Shown: in pieces, positions 59,703-64,000 of the stretch | How positions within the stretch are numbered: position 1 is the first letter of the stretch | Layout of the letters: the number at the start of each line of letters is the position of its first letter | Assembly: GCA_000827325.1 (NCBI GenBank) | Contig: KN832875.1 | Coordinates: forward strand, 1,860,001-1,924,000 | Source of the DNA: Oidiodendron maius Zn | Lineage: Eukaryota > Ascomycota > Leotiomycetes > Myxotrichaceae | DNA: 64,000 bases | Direction of reading: 5' to 3' | Notes under the pieces: generated by a model | The model's database searches: none | The model's input: only the letters and a program-made list of their open reading frames with translations | What the model was told of the DNA's origin: nothing | Made by a program: the position numbers and the translations under genes

Positions 59703-62189
59703 ATGGCCTTGCAAGCTGGACTCACCGATTTCGCCGAGAAGTATGGTCCCATTCCTGGGAGGAACTTCAGTGGGCTCACACCTGCGAGCCCGGCATTCCC
59801 ACAGCCAAAGACTAAGGAATTAAGACTGCGTTCACTAGCAAGAGATGCATATCAACGCCAAACGCTTGCAGGGTTCACAGCACGAGATCTGGTCAACCTT
59901 GATGTGATTACTTCCCGGAAGTTGAAGGAGGCCAATTTGCAAAATGGTATCCTCCCGATAATGGCGCGGGATCGCTGGGAGACGAGACCTCCGAGCCCGA
60001 GTTGGAAACGAAACTATTTGTATCCGATGAAAGATGGAACTGGGTTTTGGACAGTCGACAATCCCGAAGTTTGGGCTGTGCTAGAACCGTGCCTGAAGCT
60101 GGCGTCCCGGCATCTTATGGCGATGAACTGTTTACCATGGGTAAGAAGTCTATTCAGTATCGAGAACTTTAAGCTTTGCATTCGCTAATAATCGGTGCAG
60201 TTCGATGCTCTCATAAATGGTGATAGGAGGCCCATTCCACAATATCGTGCGCAACTAGGGGAGAGCGTTGAGGGCTTGTTCTCATATCATGTACCACCTG
60301 TCAACACTCCTGAAGCAACGAGAGTCATCCGCGATGAGATATTTGAATCCCTACGTGTGAAGTGGGATCTGCGATGGTACTTCTTGAGCCCCTACGAGAT
60401 GCCAGATGGCAGCGCCCAAGATATCCGACACCGGGCGGTAGGAGTAACATGCACTAATATTGAGGAAGTGGTAAGTGGTTTGGCGCGGAAAGTATTCCTG
60501 GCCGGAAGAGGGACTAATAGTGTTTTATAGGTTGGGGGCTACGGACGCTCAGACTGGGTTATTGGAATATTCATAGAGTATGAGAGACTTGAATCGTTGA
60601 TGAGAGACGACTTGAGCTCGTCTGATAGATTACTCGTTGGTGAGCCGGCCCCCTCTCTCCTCCCTGGAGACGCATTACTCCGAGCTTATACTAACTGTCA
60701 TGTATTTAGAGTGGGAATTGTCTGATACCGTAAGTTGTGAAACTATCCCATCATCAAGGGAGTAAAAGATGTTCTAATTGTGAAGCATAGATAGTTCACG
60801 AGATCATGCACGCAATCCAAAAATCGCTTTTTACAAACCCATTCAATGTGAGAGAGCCCTATTTCGAACAAAATGCCATATCTGAGGTTGGATTCGACTT
60901 TCAATTTTATGTATGTTTCTCGTTATAATGTCCACTTCTGAAGCCTGTTCTAACCTCTGCAGGTCTTTGGCGGCAAGGCCATGCAGATATTCCACCGAAT
61001 GGGATATGTCACTCCTGGCTACTTCTACAGTACCTCCTACCCCACAATTCGGGGAATTAATTGGTGTAGCGTTGGCACCATTCCTCTGACGAATCCAGGA
61101 CCCATTGACCGTGAGGTTAAATTCCCTATACCCGTCACATTTTATCAAGATTTGCAACAGGAAGAGTTTTGGGCGGTTGGCGTCAGAATGTTTGGATTCC
61201 CTCTGCTCCACTACCGATCCGTTCGAGAGGGGTCGAGAATGAATTACCAATACCACTACAATTTTATTTCCAAGAAGTATGAGTATAGCATAATCAGCCG
61301 CGACGTAAGGATCTCAGGCATTCAGCCACTCCATGCCCCATCAGATACTTTCCGGAGCAAGGTACAGGTACTCGAGACCATGATAAATATGACGCCATAC
61401 CAGAGGGCTGCGAGGAACTTCGGACAAGATATTGTGAAAAGCTCACGGGAAGAAGAGGCCTTTTGGATCAACCACGCTGCGCAGGATGCGGCCGTGAGAC
61501 GGCTTTTCACTGAAGCAGCTCGGCCAGGATCGACCGAAGAAGAGCGAGCCGAGTTAGTTGTAAATATGACGAGGTCCATCCAGGTGGCAGCGTATCACCA
61601 TCAGTTTATGGTTATTTCAACTGTCTCCACAGAGCAGGGAGGCGGTGCGCTGGATACAGAGAGGCGGGATCGTCTTCTCGCGTGGAACAAGGGATCTAGG
61701 CAATTCATCTTCGAACTTATATCGTGTTGCGATCCTAACGCAGATGACGATAACATCAGGAAACTGGAAGACGTTTTGGTTGGTCTCGAACTGTGTCGGA
61801 TGAAGTTATACTCTCCTCTCCACGGGCCGCACGACTCCTCGGATTACGATGAATTCGGAGAGATTATATTTGCTAAACAGACGCCTCTTTTATGTAGACC
61901 GATATGTAATAAGATTTTAGGAGATGACAGCAGTTCCATGTTTGCCAGGTGTTGCGCAGGGATCATGGTCTGCGCCCTTGATGCCAATGTTGAAGAGGGC
62001 TGGCAGGATCGGCGGAACCAGTTAGACAAGTATATAACTATGCTTAACAGATTCAAGTCACCGAATCTGCAAGATTGGATACCTCCCCTCACTGAGTGGG
62101 AAGTGTATGCCATAGAGGGGAGAAATAAGCTAAATCAAAAGTATCAATCAGCAGCCGGTCAGCCTTTTCCGCCAGCAAACGCCTCCTAG
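59703..62189 (+). CDS. Orphan protein with HExxH metalloprotease-like motif
   Basis: Six exons: 59703-60140, 60201-60470, 60531-60639, 60710-60729, 60791-60910, 60963-62189; phases close to 727 residues. Exon 4 is only 20 nt. Exon 5 opens with IVHEIMHAIQ, an HExxH motif (His 282, Glu 283, His 286), and Glu 311 in AISEVGFDF sits 25 residues after the HE pair, where gluzincins place the third zinc ligand. The upstream strand SDWVIGIFIEYERLE and the flanking WELSDT look like the edge-strand and helix of a zincin fold. The long C-terminus (about 410-720) is helical and Arg/Glu-rich. No signal peptide. Family not recognised; protease activity is inferred from the motif only. Confidence 0.72.
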
Positions 62190-63115
62190 TTTTGGCAAAC
62201 CGTTAAAGTTTGTATAATTACCAATCTTAGTATAATTATATGTATCTGGTGTATTTTAGCTTTGTGAGAAACGGACGGGCATGTTTCGTATTAGGAGCAC
62301 TCGATATTGTGCCCCATTGATGACTTTCAATGTGCGTTCTCATTCCCTCCTTTCTATACAATTCGGCATTCCCAGCAACATACTCATTGCTTTTATAGCC
62401 TCGTAGAACTCAGTAGAATCTTCCTGAACCCCCACCCCTCCCCCCACTGAAAAAAAAATTTTGCTGACTGACTGGCCAACAGTTGTCTTTAAGGCAGGAT
62501 TATCAGAGTCATTGAATCGGCTTAGAATCGACGCGGAATAATAGCAAAGGTATTCAACAACGATGTGAATATCGTTGTCATTATCTCCCTACAGCTAACA
62601 CAATCAAGAATACAGAGTGTAAGGGGTAGCCAATCGGGAATTTGTAGAACAGAGGGGAGTGACCTGGGTCACATCGCGAGTAGATCATGACAAAGTCTGT
62701 TCTTCTATTTCTATCGCCATTGATCCATTGTTATTACCATTATCGTTTTTGTTGCCACTTTCCTTCTTATTGTTGCGGCTAAGAGTACTGTTACCGCGCT
62801 TCATATGCTGTAGCGGCATGGGTAGTATAAAGAGGGAAGTAGCCTTCACGACCCACTTACTATCTGGACTTCTCAAGATTGTGTCGAGATGCAAAACCCT
62901 CCCTCTACATGGTCTTTTTCGTAGAGAGATTTTAAGTTAATGAACTAGGAAAACAAGAGAATTACTTGAAAAAGTAGGTAAGCACCAATTGTTTCTCGAT
63001 CTACACTCTTAACCACCGCTTGCTGCAGTCTTCTTGTCAAAGATATTAATCTCTCCCCTAACATCTCCTTGACTCTTTAATAAAAGGCCAGTCTCACCAT
63101 CAAGTGGCCGTTAAT
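62190..63115. other. Intergenic stretch
   Basis: Between the HExxH orphan and the SET gene. Includes CCCCCACCCCTCCCCCC near 62430. A plus frame at 62659-62940 has no domain. Confidence 0.45.
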
Positions 63116-64000
63116 ATGTTCACAGATTGGATGATGACGAGAAGGGCGGAGGTCGATTACAGCAACAGAGTGGCTGACGACTTCGATGCGTGGTTAGCTG
63201 CCTGGACATGGATTTGGAAGGTAAGAGCTCTTGCATTAACATTAGATCCATAATACTGAGAGGTCAAATAGTATAAAGCTGAGGTCGGAAAATCCGTCAA
63301 GTCTTCTCTTCGACCTCAGGTCGAAAACAAAGCAACTGCATCCCAAGGAGTTAAGAGTCCATCCCTATCCGCAAGGGAATTGTACATCCTCTCCATCACT
63401 AAGCCGGTATCCTCATCCTCTCAAGACTCTACAGAGTCCCTTTCTTCATCGCTATCGCCGACCTTCTCTTTCTCCTCTTCCTCCTCCTCCTCCCCTTCCT
63501 CTTCTCTATCCTCGTCATCGTCCCCATCCTTGCCATCTTCTTTCCCATCTCCCTCCCCTCCTTCTCATGCTCCGAACCTTCCCGCTGAGACCCTGTTCAA
63601 AACTGAGTTCTTCGAAGTTCGCCTCTCCCCGAAGGGAGGATATGGAGCCTTCGCAATCAAAGACATCCCAAAGAATGTGGTGGTTATGACAGAAGAAGCC
63701 CTGTTTGCTGGTACCTTGGTAGAGGTATTTCACCATTTTGAGCAGTTGTCACGGGAACAGCGCAACGAGTACATGAAACTGCATGCTCATAGGGAATTTG
63801 GCACGCACAAGATCCTTTCAATCTTCAAGACCAATCGGTAAGCGCCAACGCGTTGGGTCGAGTTTATTCATCATGGTTAATCTCGACTTACAGCTTTGAA
63901 GTTCATTGTAGCGAGGGTGGGATCTTCCTCAAGTGCTCACGCCTCAACCATGCCTGTCATCCCTGGGCCAATTGTACCTACGAGGTCATTGAGCGGAAGT
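63116..64000 (+). CDS. SET-domain protein (SMYD-like), 5' part
   Basis: Partial, cut by the window end. Exons 63116-63220, 63272-63837 and 63894-64000+; phases agree. The N-terminus is MFTDWMMTRRAEVDYSNRV; a Ser/Pro tract (about residues 75-120) comes from TCC/TCT runs. The SET domain begins at about 140 with FEVRLSPKGGYGAFAIKDIP (GxG motif) and reaches LKCSRLNHACHPWANCTYEV, which carries the RxxNHxCxxN catalytic core. Such proteins are lysine methyltransferases of histones or other targets. The rest lies to the right. Confidence 0.88.

Overview
The window is nuclear DNA of a filamentous ascomycete (Pezizomycotina; the gene set, including a FluG-type protein, a DUF7923-like CCCH protein and an LysB-type homoisocitrate dehydrogenase, fits Eurotiomycetes best, but the species cannot be named from the sequence). 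Genes are compact, lie on both strands, and are broken by short introns of about 40-75 nt with GTANGT/GTRNGN donors and CAG/TAG acceptors. I rebuilt exon structures by hand and checked reading phase across nearly every junction. No rRNA, tRNA, CRISPR or intact mobile element was recognised.

Layout. 1-12 kb: a decayed-looking left edge, a very intron-rich adenylosuccinate lyase gene (minus, 1484-3900), a 2EXR/F-box-like orphan (5197-6955), a small two-exon orphan (7685-8027), then a divergent pair of an NAD(P)-binding oxidoreductase (9533-10279) and a Zn2Cys6 regulator (10511-11970). 13-31 kb: housekeeping block with NOG2 GTPase (13258-15564) divergent from mitoribosomal mS26/Pet123 (15780-16673), a single-pass membrane protein (18014-19626), FluG (20879-23505), an orphan (25118-25771), a Pro-rich conserved protein (26276-27764), mitoribosomal uS8m (28289-28777) and homoisocitrate dehydrogenase of lysine synthesis (29004-30130). 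30.8-38.5 kb: a Lys/Ala/Pro- and Glu-rich low-complexity protein with a 15-bp tandem repeat, two tandem copies of a tiny CxxC...CxxC protein (one with an in-frame stop), and an NmrA-like protein divergent from a second Zn2Cys6 regulator.

38.6-55.8 kb is an accessory, cell-surface-rich stretch: GH28 pectinase with an atypical active site, a six-hairpin glycosidase-like protein, a multi-pass membrane protein, a GPI-anchored fasciclin protein whose first FAS1 domain is split by about 300 residues of Thr/Val-rich repeat, a GH47 alpha-mannosidase, a small secreted protein, a 3-kb gene-poor gap, and a GH18 chitinase. 56.9-64 kb: a CCCH zinc-finger/DUF7923-like protein, a 727-residue orphan carrying an HExxH metalloprotease-like signature, and the start of a SET-domain protein cut by the window end.

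The most interesting candidates are the HExxH orphan (59703-62189), the split fasciclin adhesin-like protein (45875-48053), the tandem CxxC mini-proteins (33716-34806), and the intron-crowded adenylosuccinate lyase with 19-20 nt micro-exons.
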